NCBI GenBank assembly: GCA_036770645.1
Contig: DAIPIU010000041.1
Location: 1-24,570, forward strand
Direction of reading: 5' to 3'
From: Rubrimonas sp036770645
GTDB taxonomy: Bacteria > Pseudomonadota > Alphaproteobacteria > Rhodobacterales > Rhodobacteraceae
DNA length: 24,570 nucleotides
In this document: piece by piece, positions 1-7,637 of the stretch
Position numbering within the stretch: position 1 is the stretch's first letter
Layout: each line of letters starts with the position of its first letter
The notes under the pieces: generated by a model
Told to the model about the DNA's origin: nothing
What the model saw: only the letters and a program-made list of their open reading frames with translations
Database searches by the model: none
Translations under genes and position numbers: made by a program

Positions 1-661
1 GCTCGTGCTCGTTGGCGAACAGCAGGTCGATGTCCTCGCGCACCATGCGGCGGAATTCGTCCCGGTGGCGCTCGATGCAGAACGGGTCGGACAGGGTGAT
101 CGAGACGCGGCCGCCCGCCTTCTTCGTGGCGGCGATGGCCTTGTGGAAGGCCTCCTGGCTGTCGAAGCCGTCGAAGCGGTAGCCTTCGAGGTAGATCCAT
201 TCGCTCTCGGCCATCACCGCCACGTCGATGTCGGCCGGCGACAGCTGGGCCGAGACGCCGAGATAGGTGTTCATCGACCGCTCGCCGTCGGGCGTCACCA
301 GCACCATGCAGCGCCCCGTCTCCTCGCCCGCCGCGCCTTTCGGCACCTTCGGCGTGGCGAAGGCGACGCCGAGGCTGCGGATGTCATGGGCAAAGATCGC
401 GCCGAGCTGGTCGTCCTTGACCTTGCCGACATAGGCGGCGCGCGCCCCCAGCATCCCCAGCCCCGCGATGGTGTTGGCCGCCGAGCCGCCCGAGACCTCG
501 GTCGCCGGACCCATGCGGGCGTAGAGCTCGACCGCGCGGTCGGCGTCGATCAGCTGCATGATGCCCTTCTGCACGCCGTTCGCGGCGAGGAACTCGTCCG
601 AGACCGGGGAGAGGACGTCCACCATGGCGTTGCCGATGCCGGTGACGTGGAAGCGCTTCAT
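1..661 (-). CDS. PfkB-family kinase, probable adenosine kinase (C-terminus beyond left edge)
   Basis: Reads leftward from ATG 659-661 and stays open to base 1, giving 220 residues of a protein whose relatives are about 330 long. The start MKRFHVTGIGNAMVDV is the usual first beta strand of ribokinase-like (PfkB) kinases. GGSAANT at residues 58-64 is the substrate-side PfkB signature and NEHE at 217-220 is the NxxE magnesium/ATP motif. The missing part should carry the GxGD catalytic base. By overall resemblance the likely reaction is phosphorylation of adenosine to AMP in purine salvage, although another sugar or nucleoside substrate is possible. The start codon overlaps the nth stop (ATGA, 658-661), with GAGGAGA at 669-675 (complement) as ribosome site inside nth. 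The two are therefore probably one transcript with coupled translation. Confidence 0.85.
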   Translation of the reverse strand, partial: MKRFHVTGIGNAMVDVLSPVSDEFLAANGVQKGIMQLIDADRAVELYARMGPATEVSGGSAANTIAGLGMLGARAAYVGKVKDDQLGAIFAHDIRSLGVAFATPKVPKGAAGEETGRCMVLVTPDGERSMNTYLGVSAQLSPADIDVAVMAESEWIYLEGYRFDGFDSQEAFHKAIAATKKAGGRVSITLSDPFCIERHRDEFRRMVREDIDLLFANEHE

Positions 662-1302
662 GCCGTCTTCTCCTCGTGGGCGCACAGATCCGCGATGGCG
701 CAGTCGGCGCATTTCGGCTTGCGGGCGGTACAGGTGTAGCGGCCGTGCAGGATCAGCCAATGGTGGGCGTGACGGGCGTATTCGGCCGGCGTGTGGTCCT
801 CGAGCGCCTTCTCGACCGCCAGCACGTCGCGGCCCGGGGCGATGCCGGTCCGGTTGCCGACGCGGAAGATGTGGGTGTCCACCGCCTGCGCCGGGTGGCC
901 CCACCACATGTTCAGCACCACATTGGCGGTCTTGCGCCCCACGCCGGGCAGCGAGGCGAGCGCGGCGCGGCTGGAGGGCACCTCGCCGCCGTAATCCTCG
1001 ACGAGGATGCGCGACAGCTTCATCACGTTCCTCGCCTTGGTGCGGAACAGGCCGATGGTGCGGATGTGCTCGATCAGCCGCTCCTCGCCGAGGTCCAGCA
1101 TCCTTTTCGGCGTGTCGGCCTCGGCGAACAGGCCGCGCGTGGCCCTGTTCACGCCCTTGTCGGTGGCCTGGGCCGACAGCGCCACAGCCACCAGCAGCGT
1201 GTAGGCGTTGAGGTGCTCGAGCTCGCCCTTCGGCTCGGGGCGCTGGGCCGCGAGGCGAGCATAGATCGCGCGGAGCGCGGCGTAGGGAAGCTGGGCGGCC
1301 AT
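658..1302 (-). CDS. nth: Endonuclease III, DNA glycosylase/AP lyase
   Basis: 214 residues, close to the 211 of E. coli Nth. The helix-hairpin-helix LPGVGRKTANVV carries the catalytic lysine (K124); D142 in VDTHIFRVGNR is the conserved aspartate. The C-terminus has the Cx6Cx2Cx5C iron-sulfur loop (C191, C198, C201, C207). The enzyme removes oxidised pyrimidines from DNA and nicks the abasic site in base excision repair. ATG at 1302 matches family length; ATG at 1314 is an in-frame alternative adding MGAA. The gene is divergent from the radical SAM gene (144-bp gap), and its stop overlaps the start of the downstream adenosine kinase. Confidence 0.96.
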   Translation of the reverse strand: MAAQLPYAALRAIYARLAAQRPEPKGELEHLNAYTLLVAVALSAQATDKGVNRATRGLFAEADTPKRMLDLGEERLIEHIRTIGLFRTKARNVMKLSRILVEDYGGEVPSSRAALASLPGVGRKTANVVLNMWWGHPAQAVDTHIFRVGNRTGIAPGRDVLAVEKALEDHTPAEYARHAHHWLILHGRYTCTARKPKCADCAIADLCAHEEKTA

Positions 1303-1446
1303 GGCGGCCCCCATTGACGCGGCGCGGCACCCCTGTCCAGTGCGCGCAACGTCCGGGCCCGCGCGCGCGAAGAGGGGGGGCGGTCTGGCGCCGCGGGGCG
1401 CGTCCGCTATGCTGGAACGGCGGACCGAAGCGCGAGGAAAGACGGG

Positions 1447-2487
1447 TTGGAGAGCATCTACTGGGTCCTGTGCTGGGCCTGCCACCGCAAGTGCCGCCAC
1501 TGCTACGAGCCGCGGTTCCGCCCCTATGTGCATGGCGAACTGGCGCGGGTGGTTGCGCAGGCGCGGGACAACGCGCCGAAGGTCCTGGCCAACCTGCCCG
1601 ACGCCATGGGGTTCGGCGAGGACACGGCCGAGGGGATCGTTCGCCGGCCCGGTCGGCTGATCCTCGCCGGGGGCGAACTGCTGATCGATCCCGTGCGCGA
1701 GTCGGTGCTGTATCCGACGCTGGAGCGGGTCTCGGCGCGATGGCCGGGGCAGGGCGTCAAGGTGATCGTCCAGACCACCGGCGACCTTCTGACCCCCCGC
1801 ATCGTGGAGGAATTGCTGGCCCGCGGGGTCTGGATGATCTCGGTCGCCGGCATGGACGATTTCCATGTCGGCATGGAGGGCGACCGCCGCCTGCCGCTGA
1901 TCGACCGCCTGCGCGCGATCTTCGCCGCCGCCGGGATGCGCGACGGAACCGGCCTCGATCTCGCGCGCGCGACGCTGGCCGACGGGCCGTGCTGGTCGAT
2001 GTTCGGCGCGACCGAGGATGCTTGGATCGGCAAGCTGTGGCCGCGCGGGCGCGCCTGGGAGAACGGGCTGTCCAAGGCGGGGATCGACGACAATTTCTGC
2101 GCCGCCTGGTCGGGGGGGATGAACGTCCTGCGTCGCGGCCGGGCGGGCTCGGAGGTGTCGGTCGACCCCGACGGGGCGGTCTATCCCTGCTGCCTCAAGA
2201 CCCGCGCCCCGCTGGGCTGGCTGACGGAGGAGAGGCTGGAGGACATCCTCGATTCGGTCGCCGCGCTGCCGGCCCTGCAGGCCATCGATGCGGGCGAACC
2301 GTGGCGGATGGGCGAGGGCGACGGCTGGGACGCGGCGCGCTTCCGCGCCGCCTGCCGCACGACGACGCCCGACGGGCGCGCCTACGAGAACCTGTGCATC
2401 GGCTGCGACGCCTTCCACGACGCGGTGCTGGGGCCGGCGCTCGCGGCGCTGCGCGCCCGCCGCCTCGCGGCGCGGGGCGCGGCATGA
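1447..2487 (+). CDS. Radical SAM protein with C-terminal cysteine-rich (SPASM-like) region
   Basis: 346 residues. The cluster motif CxxxCxxC lies at C12, C16 and C19 (CHRKCRHC) right after the first beta strand, as in radical SAM enzymes, which use it to bind a 4Fe-4S cluster and cleave S-adenosylmethionine. The C-terminal part has further cysteines at 218, 248, 249, 303, 317 and 320, including YPCC and CIGC, arranged like a SPASM/twitch auxiliary cluster domain. TTG at 1447 is chosen because AGGAAA (1435-1440) sits 6 bases upstream and the motif would otherwise be too near the end; the nearby ATG at 1409 is out of frame. The stop overlaps the next start (ATGA, 2484-2487). The substrate is unknown. 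SPASM enzymes often modify peptides or proteins, but I found no precursor peptide nearby, and the operon ties this one to an ABC transporter. Confidence 0.87.
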   Translation: MESIYWVLCWACHRKCRHCYEPRFRPYVHGELARVVAQARDNAPKVLANLPDAMGFGEDTAEGIVRRPGRLILAGGELLIDPVRESVLYPTLERVSARWPGQGVKVIVQTTGDLLTPRIVEELLARGVWMISVAGMDDFHVGMEGDRRLPLIDRLRAIFAAAGMRDGTGLDLARATLADGPCWSMFGATEDAWIGKLWPRGRAWENGLSKAGIDDNFCAAWSGGMNVLRRGRAGSEVSVDPDGAVYPCCLKTRAPLGWLTEERLEDILDSVAALPALQAIDAGEPWRMGEGDGWDAARFRAACRTTTPDGRAYENLCIGCDAFHDAVLGPALAALRARRLAARGAA

Positions 2488-3701
2488 TCGCGCCGTCGCG
2501 GCGGGCGGTGCTGGCGGGGCTCGCGGCGCTCGGGGCCGGGCGGGCGGCGGCGGATGCGCCGGATCCCGCGGACTGGGCGGCGGTGCTGGCGGCGGCGCGC
2601 GGCCAGACCGTGCGCTGGCACGCCTGGGCGGGCGACCCGCGCATCAACGCCTACATCGCCTGGGCGGGGGCGGAGGCTGGGCGGCTGCACGGGATGCGCG
2701 TCGAGCACGTCAAGCTGGCCGACACCGCCGAGGCCGTGAGCCGCGTCGTGGCCGAGAAGGCGGCCGGCCGCGATGCGGGCGGCGCGGTGGATCTGGTCTG
2801 GATCAACGGCCCGAACTTCGCCGCGATGAAGGCGAACGGCCTGCTGTTCGGCCCCTGGGCGCAGGCGCTGCCGAACTGGCGCCTCGTCGATCCGGTGGCC
2901 AACCCGGCGGTGCTGTTCGACTTCACCGTGCCGACCGAGGGCTTCGAGGCGCCATGGAGCATGGCGCAGGTGGTGTTCTACTTCGACGCCGCGCGCCTGC
3001 CCGACCCGCCGCGCGGCCCGGCCGCCATGCTGGACTGGGCGCGCGCGAACCCCGGCCGCGTGACCTATCCCCAGCCGCCCGACTTCATGGGCGCGACCTT
3101 CCTCAAGCAGATGCTCTACGGCCTCGTGGCCGATCCCGCGCCGCTGCTGGCCCCGCCGGGGGCGGCGTATGCGGCCGTGACGGCGCCGCTGTGGGACTGG
3201 CTGGACGCGATCACGCCGCATCTGTGGCGGGGCGGGCGGGCCTATCCCCCCAACGGGCCGCGGCAGCGGCAGATGATGGCGGACGCCGAGATCGACCTCG
3301 CCATCGCCTTCGACCCGGCCGAGGCCTCCGCCGCCATCGCGGCCGGGGAACTGCCCCCCAGCGTGCGCACCTTCGCGCCCGAGGGCGGCGGCATCGGCAA
3401 CGCCAGCTTCGTCGCCATCCCCTACAACGCGGCCGCGAAGGCCGGGGCCATGGCGCTGGCGGATTTCCTGCTGTCGCCCGCGGCGCAGGCGCGCAAGCAG
3501 GACCCGGCCGTCTGGGGCGCGCAGACGGTGCTGGCGATGGACCGGCTGCCGCCCGCCGACCGGGCGCTGTTCGACGCGCTCGACCTCGGCGTGGCGACCC
3601 TGCCGCCCGACCGTCTGGGCCCGCCGCTGCCCGAGCCGCATCCGGCCTGGATGGAGCGCATCGTCGCCGACTGGGTTCCGCGCTTCGGCGCGGGGCGGTG
3701 A
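2484..3701 (+). CDS. ABC transporter substrate-binding protein, YnjB-like
   Basis: 405 residues (E. coli YnjB is about 388). The N-terminus has SRRAVLAGLAALGAG followed by AAADA, a twin-arginine or Sec-like export signal, so the protein should act in the periplasm. The body resembles the type 2 binding fold of iron/thiamine/spermidine-like receptors: TVRWHAWAGDPRINAYIAWA near the start and VDLVWINGPNFAAMKANGLLFGPWA around residues 100-130 are typical of YnjB. It starts at ATG 2484 within the end of the radical SAM gene, and its stop overlaps the GTG start of the permease. The ligand is not known; YnjBCD has sometimes been called a putative thiamine-type importer, on weak grounds. Confidence 0.85.
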   Translation: MIAPSRRAVLAGLAALGAGRAAADAPDPADWAAVLAAARGQTVRWHAWAGDPRINAYIAWAGAEAGRLHGMRVEHVKLADTAEAVSRVVAEKAAGRDAGGAVDLVWINGPNFAAMKANGLLFGPWAQALPNWRLVDPVANPAVLFDFTVPTEGFEAPWSMAQVVFYFDAARLPDPPRGPAAMLDWARANPGRVTYPQPPDFMGATFLKQMLYGLVADPAPLLAPPGAAYAAVTAPLWDWLDAITPHLWRGGRAYPPNGPRQRQMMADAEIDLAIAFDPAEASAAIAAGELPPSVRTFAPEGGGIGNASFVAIPYNAAAKAGAMALADFLLSPAAQARKQDPAVWGAQTVLAMDRLPPADRALFDALDLGVATLPPDRLGPPLPEPHPAWMERIVADWVPRFGAGR

Positions 3702-5383
3702 GGGAGGCGTCCCGCGCGCCCTCCGCCGGCGCGCTGCTGCTCTGGGCCGCGCTGGGCCTGCCGGTCGCGGCGGGGCTGGCGGGCACGCTCGCCCCGGCCT
3801 TCGGCTGGCTGCCCGCGCTCGGGGGCGATGCGGTGTCGCTGTGGCCGTGGCGGGCGCTGCTCGACTGGCCCGGCCTGCCGCGCGCCTTGGGCGTGGCGCT
3901 GCTGTCGGGGCTGCTGTCGGTCGCGCTGTCCTTCGCGCTGGCGATGGCGCTCGTCGCCAGCCTGTCGGGCACGCGCGCCTTCCGCGCGGTCTCGGGCGCG
4001 CTGTCGCCGCTGCTGTCGGTGCCGCATGCGGCCGCGGGTTTCGGGCTGGCCTTCCTGATCGCGCCCTCGGGCTGGGCGGTGCGGGCGCTGTCGCCCTGGG
4101 CGACGGGCTGGGACCGCCCGCCGGACTGGCCGGTGCCGGGCGACCCCTGGGGGCTGGCGCTGGCCGCGGGGCTGGTGCTGAAGGAGACGCCGTTCCTGCT
4201 GCTGATGACGCTGGCCGCCCTGCCGCAGGCCGACGCGCCGCGGGCGGTGCTGGCGGCCCGGGCGCTCGGGCGCGGACCGGCGGCGGCGTGGATGGCGGCG
4301 GCGCTGCCGCGCGTCTATCCGCAGATCCGGCTGCCGGTCTATGCGGCGCTCGCCTATGCGGTCAGCGCGGTGGACATGGCGATGATCCTCGGGCCCACCG
4401 CGCCGCCGACGCTGGCGGTGCAGACGCTGCTCTGGGCGAACGACCCGGATCTGTCGCGCCGCTTCGTCGCGGCGGCCGCGGCGGTGGCGCAGATCGGGCT
4501 GGCGGCGCTGGCCATCGCGCTGTGGCGGGCGGGCGAGGCGCTGGCGGCGGCGCTGGGCCGGCGCTGGCTGGCGGCGGGCGGCCGCGGCCGGGGCGAGGCG
4601 GCGATCCGCGCGGGCGCGCTGGCCGGGGCGGGGCTGGTCGCCGGGACGGCGGCCGCGGGCGTCGCGTCGCTGGCGCTGTGGTCGGTCGCGGGGCTCTGGA
4701 CCTTTCCCGACGCCATGCCGGGGGCGCTGACCGCGCGGCACTGGGCGGCGGCCTGGCCGGGCCTCGGCGCGGCGGCGGCCGAGACGGCGCTGCTGGGCCT
4801 TCTCGCCGCCGCGCTCGGGCTGGGCCTTGCCGTCGCGGCGCTCGAGACGGGCGCGCGGGGGGCGGCGCTCTGGCCGCTCTGGGTCCCGCTGCTCGCGCCG
4901 CAGGCGGCGTTCCTGCTGGGGGTGCAGACGCTGCTGCTGGGCCTCGGGGCCGATGGGGGGCGGGCCGCGGTCGTGCTCGCCCATGCCGTGTTCGTCGCGC
5001 CCTATGTCCTGCTGTCGCTGGCGCGGCCCTGGGCGGCCTGGGACGCGCGCATGGGGCTCGCGGCGCGCAGCCTCGGGGCCGGGCGGCTGCGGGTGCTGCT
5101 GGCGGTGCGCCTGCCGATGCTGCTTCGCGCGCTCGCCACCGCGGCGGCGGTGGGCTTCGCCGTGTCGGTCGGGCTCTACCTTCCCACGCTGCTGGCCGGG
5201 GGCGGCCGGGTCGCGACGCTGGGCACCGAGGCCGTGGCGCTGGCCGCGGGCGGCGACCGGCGGCTGATCGGCGTCCACGGGCTGGCGCTGACCGGCATGG
5301 CCTTCGCCGGCTTCGCCCTCGCGCTGGCCGTGCCCGCGATCGCCCACCGTCGCCGCCGCGCCCTGCGGGCCGGCGGTCCATGA
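3698..5383 (+). CDS. ABC transporter permease, fused double-domain, YnjC-like
   Basis: 561 residues, almost wholly hydrophobic, about a dozen membrane helices. It is two binding-protein-dependent permease halves in one chain: each half has an EAA-type coupling loop, at about residues 186-210 (ARALGRGPAAAWMAAALPRV) and 457-480 (AARSLGAGRLRVLLAVRLPM). One polypeptide therefore supplies the whole inner-membrane channel, as in E. coli YnjC (511 residues) and the ThiP/FbpB group. The GTG start at 3698 overlaps the ynjB-like stop (GTGA), and the stop overlaps the ATPase start (ATGA, 5380-5383). The same frame stays open well upstream, but that part is a shadow of the preceding gene. Confidence 0.87.
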   Translation: MREASRAPSAGALLLWAALGLPVAAGLAGTLAPAFGWLPALGGDAVSLWPWRALLDWPGLPRALGVALLSGLLSVALSFALAMALVASLSGTRAFRAVSGALSPLLSVPHAAAGFGLAFLIAPSGWAVRALSPWATGWDRPPDWPVPGDPWGLALAAGLVLKETPFLLLMTLAALPQADAPRAVLAARALGRGPAAAWMAAALPRVYPQIRLPVYAALAYAVSAVDMAMILGPTAPPTLAVQTLLWANDPDLSRRFVAAAAAVAQIGLAALAIALWRAGEALAAALGRRWLAAGGRGRGEAAIRAGALAGAGLVAGTAAAGVASLALWSVAGLWTFPDAMPGALTARHWAAAWPGLGAAAAETALLGLLAAALGLGLAVAALETGARGAALWPLWVPLLAPQAAFLLGVQTLLLGLGADGGRAAVVLAHAVFVAPYVLLSLARPWAAWDARMGLAARSLGAGRLRVLLAVRLPMLLRALATAAAVGFAVSVGLYLPTLLAGGGRVATLGTEAVALAAGGDRRLIGVHGLALTGMAFAGFALALAVPAIAHRRRRALRAGGP

Positions 5384-6021
5384 CCGGCGACGGGCTTCGC
5401 CTGCAGGGGCTGCGGGTGGCGCGCGGGGGGGCGGTGCTGGCGGCGCTCGACCTTCATGTGCCCCCCGGCGTCGTGGCGACGGTGATGGGGCCGTCCGGCT
5501 CGGGCAAATCCACGCTGCTGCTGGCGGCGCTCGGCGCGCCGCCGCCGGGCTTTTCGGTCTCGGGCCGGGTGTGGCTCGACGGGCGCGACGTGACCGGCCT
5601 GCCGATCGAGGCGCGGCGCATGGGCGTGCTGTTCCAGGACGACCTGCTGTTCCCGCACCTGTCGGTCGGCGGCAACCTGGCCTTCGCCCTGCCCGCCGCC
5701 CTGCGCGGCCGCGCCGCCCGCCGCGACGCGGTGGCCGCGGCGCTGGTCGAGGCGGAGCTGCCGGGTTTCGAGGATCGCGACCCCGCCACCCTGTCGGGCG
5801 GCCAGCGCGCCCGCGTCGCCCTGCTGCGCGCCCTGCTGGCCGAGCCGCGCGCCCTGCTGCTCGACGAACCCTTCGCCCGGCTCGACGCGGCCCTGCGCGC
5901 GCGCATGCGCGCCTTCGTCTTCGGGCGCGCAGGCGCCCGGCGCCTGCCGGTGCTGATGGTGACCCACGACCCCGAGGACGCGGCGGCCGCCGGCGGCCCT
6001 TTGGTGCGGCTGGGGGGCTGA
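5380..6021 (+). CDS. ABC transporter ATP-binding protein, YnjD-like
   Basis: 213 residues, the short form typical of YnjD (about 217). It has Walker A GPSGSGKST at 37-45, Q-loop in VLFQDDLLFPHLSV, signature LSGGQ at 138-142, Walker B ALLLDEP starting at 158 and the switch histidine H196 in VTHD. It hydrolyses ATP on the cytoplasmic face to drive the fused permease. It is last in the four-gene overlap series and ends 4 bases before the convergent glutathionyl-hydroquinone reductase, so there is almost no room for a separate terminator between them. Confidence 0.92.
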   Translation: MTGDGLRLQGLRVARGGAVLAALDLHVPPGVVATVMGPSGSGKSTLLLAALGAPPPGFSVSGRVWLDGRDVTGLPIEARRMGVLFQDDLLFPHLSVGGNLAFALPAALRGRAARRDAVAAALVEAELPGFEDRDPATLSGGQRARVALLRALLAEPRALLLDEPFARLDAALRARMRAFVFGRAGARRLPVLMVTHDPEDAAAAGGPLVRLGG

Positions 6022-6025
6022 CCGC

Positions 6026-6991
6026 TCAGGCGGCGCGCGCCCGGCGCTGCGCGCCCGGCCCGGCGGGCACGATGCCCGAGGGGTTGAGCGCCCGGATCGA
6101 GTAGTAGCCGGCCTTGATGTGGTCGACGCTGACGGTGCCCTCGATCCCCGGCAGGGCGCGGATGCGGTCCGCATAGGCCGACAGGCGCGGATAATCCGCC
6201 AGCCTGCGGATGTTGCACTTGAACAGGCCATGGTAGGCGGGATCGAAGCGCACCAGCGTCACGAACAGCCGCAGGTCGGTCTCGGTGAGACGGTCGCCCA
6301 GCAGGAAGCGGCGGCCGTCGCCCAGGCCATCCTCCAGCCCGTCGAGCGTCGCGAACACGCCCGCCACCGCCTCGTCATAGGCGGCCTGGGTGGTGGCGAA
6401 GCCGGCCTTGTAGACGCCGTTGTTGAGGCTGTCGTAGATCGCGGCGTTGGCCGCGTCGATCTCCGCGCGCAGGGCCTGCGGGTAGAGGTCGACATCCGGC
6501 TTCGCCCAGGGCTCGAAGGCCGCGTTCAGCATCCGGACGATGTCGGCGCTCTCGTTGCTGACGATGGTGCGGCGCGCCGTGTCCCACAGCACCGGCACCG
6601 TGGCGCGGCCGGTATGGGCCGGGTCGGCGGCGGTGTAGAGTTCGTGAACGTAGGCCGCGCCGTTCAGCGGGTCGGGGCCCGCGCCCGGGTAGGTTCCGAA
6701 CGCCCAGCCCTGCTCGCCGAGGAAGGGCTCGACCACCGAGACCGACACCGCCGCCTCCAGCCCCTTCAGCGTCCGGGCCATCAGCGTGCGCGAGGCCCAG
6801 GGGCAGATCAGCGCGACATAGAGGTGATAGCGGCCGGGCTCGGCCCGGAAGCCGCCCTCGCCGGTGGGTCCGGGCGCGCCGTCGGGCGTGACCCAGTGCC
6901 GGAAGCGCGACGCCTGCCGCACGAAGCGGCCGTTGTCGTCCTTGGCCTGCACGGGATCCCAGGCGTGGGTCCACTGTCCGTTCACGAGCAT
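6026..6991 (-). CDS. Glutathionyl-hydroquinone reductase (Xi-class glutathione transferase, YqjG/ECM4 family)
   Basis: 321 residues. The N-terminal thioredoxin fold carries LICPWAS with catalytic C63; the CPWA motif plus the long insert and WAFGTYPGAGPDPLNG is typical of the Xi class (YqjG, PcpF, ECM4). The all-alpha domain follows (FLLGDRLTETDLRLFVTLVRFD, then FKCNIRRLADYP). Family members reduce glutathionyl-hydroquinones to hydroquinone plus glutathione disulfide, clearing spontaneous quinone adducts in the cytoplasm. AAGGAG at 6999-7004 (complement) supports ATG 6991. It lies 60 bases downstream of the DoxX gene on the same strand. Confidence 0.92.
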   Translation of the reverse strand: MLVNGQWTHAWDPVQAKDDNGRFVRQASRFRHWVTPDGAPGPTGEGGFRAEPGRYHLYVALICPWASRTLMARTLKGLEAAVSVSVVEPFLGEQGWAFGTYPGAGPDPLNGAAYVHELYTAADPAHTGRATVPVLWDTARRTIVSNESADIVRMLNAAFEPWAKPDVDLYPQALRAEIDAANAAIYDSLNNGVYKAGFATTQAAYDEAVAGVFATLDGLEDGLGDGRRFLLGDRLTETDLRLFVTLVRFDPAYHGLFKCNIRRLADYPRLSAYADRIRALPGIEGTVSVDHIKAGYYSIRALNPSGIVPAGPGAQRRARAA

Positions 6992-7051
6992 CGGTCGTCT
7001 CCTTGTCCGGAAGGGGTGGCGGACCGCCCCGCGCGGGACGGCCCGGCGGCG

Positions 7052-7483
7052 TCACGCGGCGGCGTGGAAGCCCGCGTCGGCCGGCGCGCGCTTCGGGCCC
7101 AGCGCGAAGGCGCCCTCGCCCAGCAGCGCCTGCACGATCAGCGCGGCGGCCCAGAAGGCCGGGAACTCCCAGCCGCCGCCCGGTGCCGAGAACAGCCAGC
7201 CGTTCGGCCCGTGCACGAGGATGATCGCGCCCAGCAGGATCGGCAGGGTGGCGAGCGCCGCGACCCGCACGCCGACGCCCAGGATCAGCGCGACCCCGGC
7301 CACCGCCTCGACCGCGATGGCCGCGACGCCCAGCGCGCCCGGCAGGCCGAGGCTCTCGAAGAAGCCCGCGGTGCCCGCGGGGGTGAACACGAAGGCCTTC
7401 AGCCCGGCATGGGCCAGCGACAGCGCGCCGAGCGAGACCCGCAGTCCGAGCGCGGCGTAGGGGGCGGTGCGATGGTCGATCAT
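7052..7483 (-). CDS. DoxX family membrane protein
   Basis: 143 residues, four predicted membrane helices: RVSLGALSLAHAGLKAF, a second around ALGVAAIAVEAVAGVALILG, a third AALATLPILLGAIILVHG, and a fourth FPAFWAAALIVQALLG. This is the layout of DoxX/YqjF proteins, small inner-membrane proteins whose biochemical role is poorly defined but which often sit beside quinone or thiol-redox enzymes. ATG 7483 is chosen because the complement of 7484-7500 holds GAGGAAGGGA at proper spacing. It is first in a pair with the glutathionyl-hydroquinone reductase, as yqjF precedes yqjG in E. coli, and is divergent from a LysR regulator (154-bp gap). Confidence 0.87.
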   Translation of the reverse strand: MIDHRTAPYAALGLRVSLGALSLAHAGLKAFVFTPAGTAGFFESLGLPGALGVAAIAVEAVAGVALILGVGVRVAALATLPILLGAIILVHGPNGWLFSAPGGGWEFPAFWAAALIVQALLGEGAFALGPKRAPADAGFHAAA

Positions 7484-7591
7484 GGTTCGGTCCCTTCCTC
7501 GGCAACGCCCCGTGTCGGGGGCAGGTTCCCGTCTGCGCGTCCGGCACGGCGCCGTCCGTCTGGAAGCGAGGTTGCATGTCGCCGCCAGTGC

Positions 7592-7621
7592 GATAAACAT
7601 CGGAAAACGCGATGGTTCATC
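7592..7621. promoter_or_regulatory. Candidate LysR operator between DoxX and lysR-type gene
   Basis: In the 154-bp divergent gap, CATCG (7598-7602), 7 bases and CGATG (7610-7614) form a perfect inverted repeat. It is flanked by GATAAA (7592-7597) and TTCATC (7616-7621), whose complement is GATGAA, so the symmetry continues with a one-base offset. This is the most AT-rich part of the gap and sits 17-46 bases before the LysR start, a usual place for a LysR-type protein to control itself and the divergent operon. No binding has been shown. Confidence 0.4.
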
Positions 7622-7637
7622 AACGCTGCGTGGATGA

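Noticed and set aside
1303..1446. A small plus-strand frame that could be a RiPP precursor before the radical SAM gene.
   Set aside because: It starts inside nth's start region, has no ribosome site, no leader/core pattern and runs on into the radical SAM gene in another frame.
2288..3697. The plus-strand frame upstream of the permease start stays open and could suggest a 1031-residue protein.
   Set aside because: The upstream part is glycine/arginine-rich nonsense over the binding-protein gene; the GTG at 3698 with GTGA overlap is the sensible start.
3422..5347. A 641-codon minus-strand frame opposite the permease.
   Set aside because: Its translation is nearly all R, G, P, Q and H, the mirror of hydrophobic codons on the other strand, with no domain.
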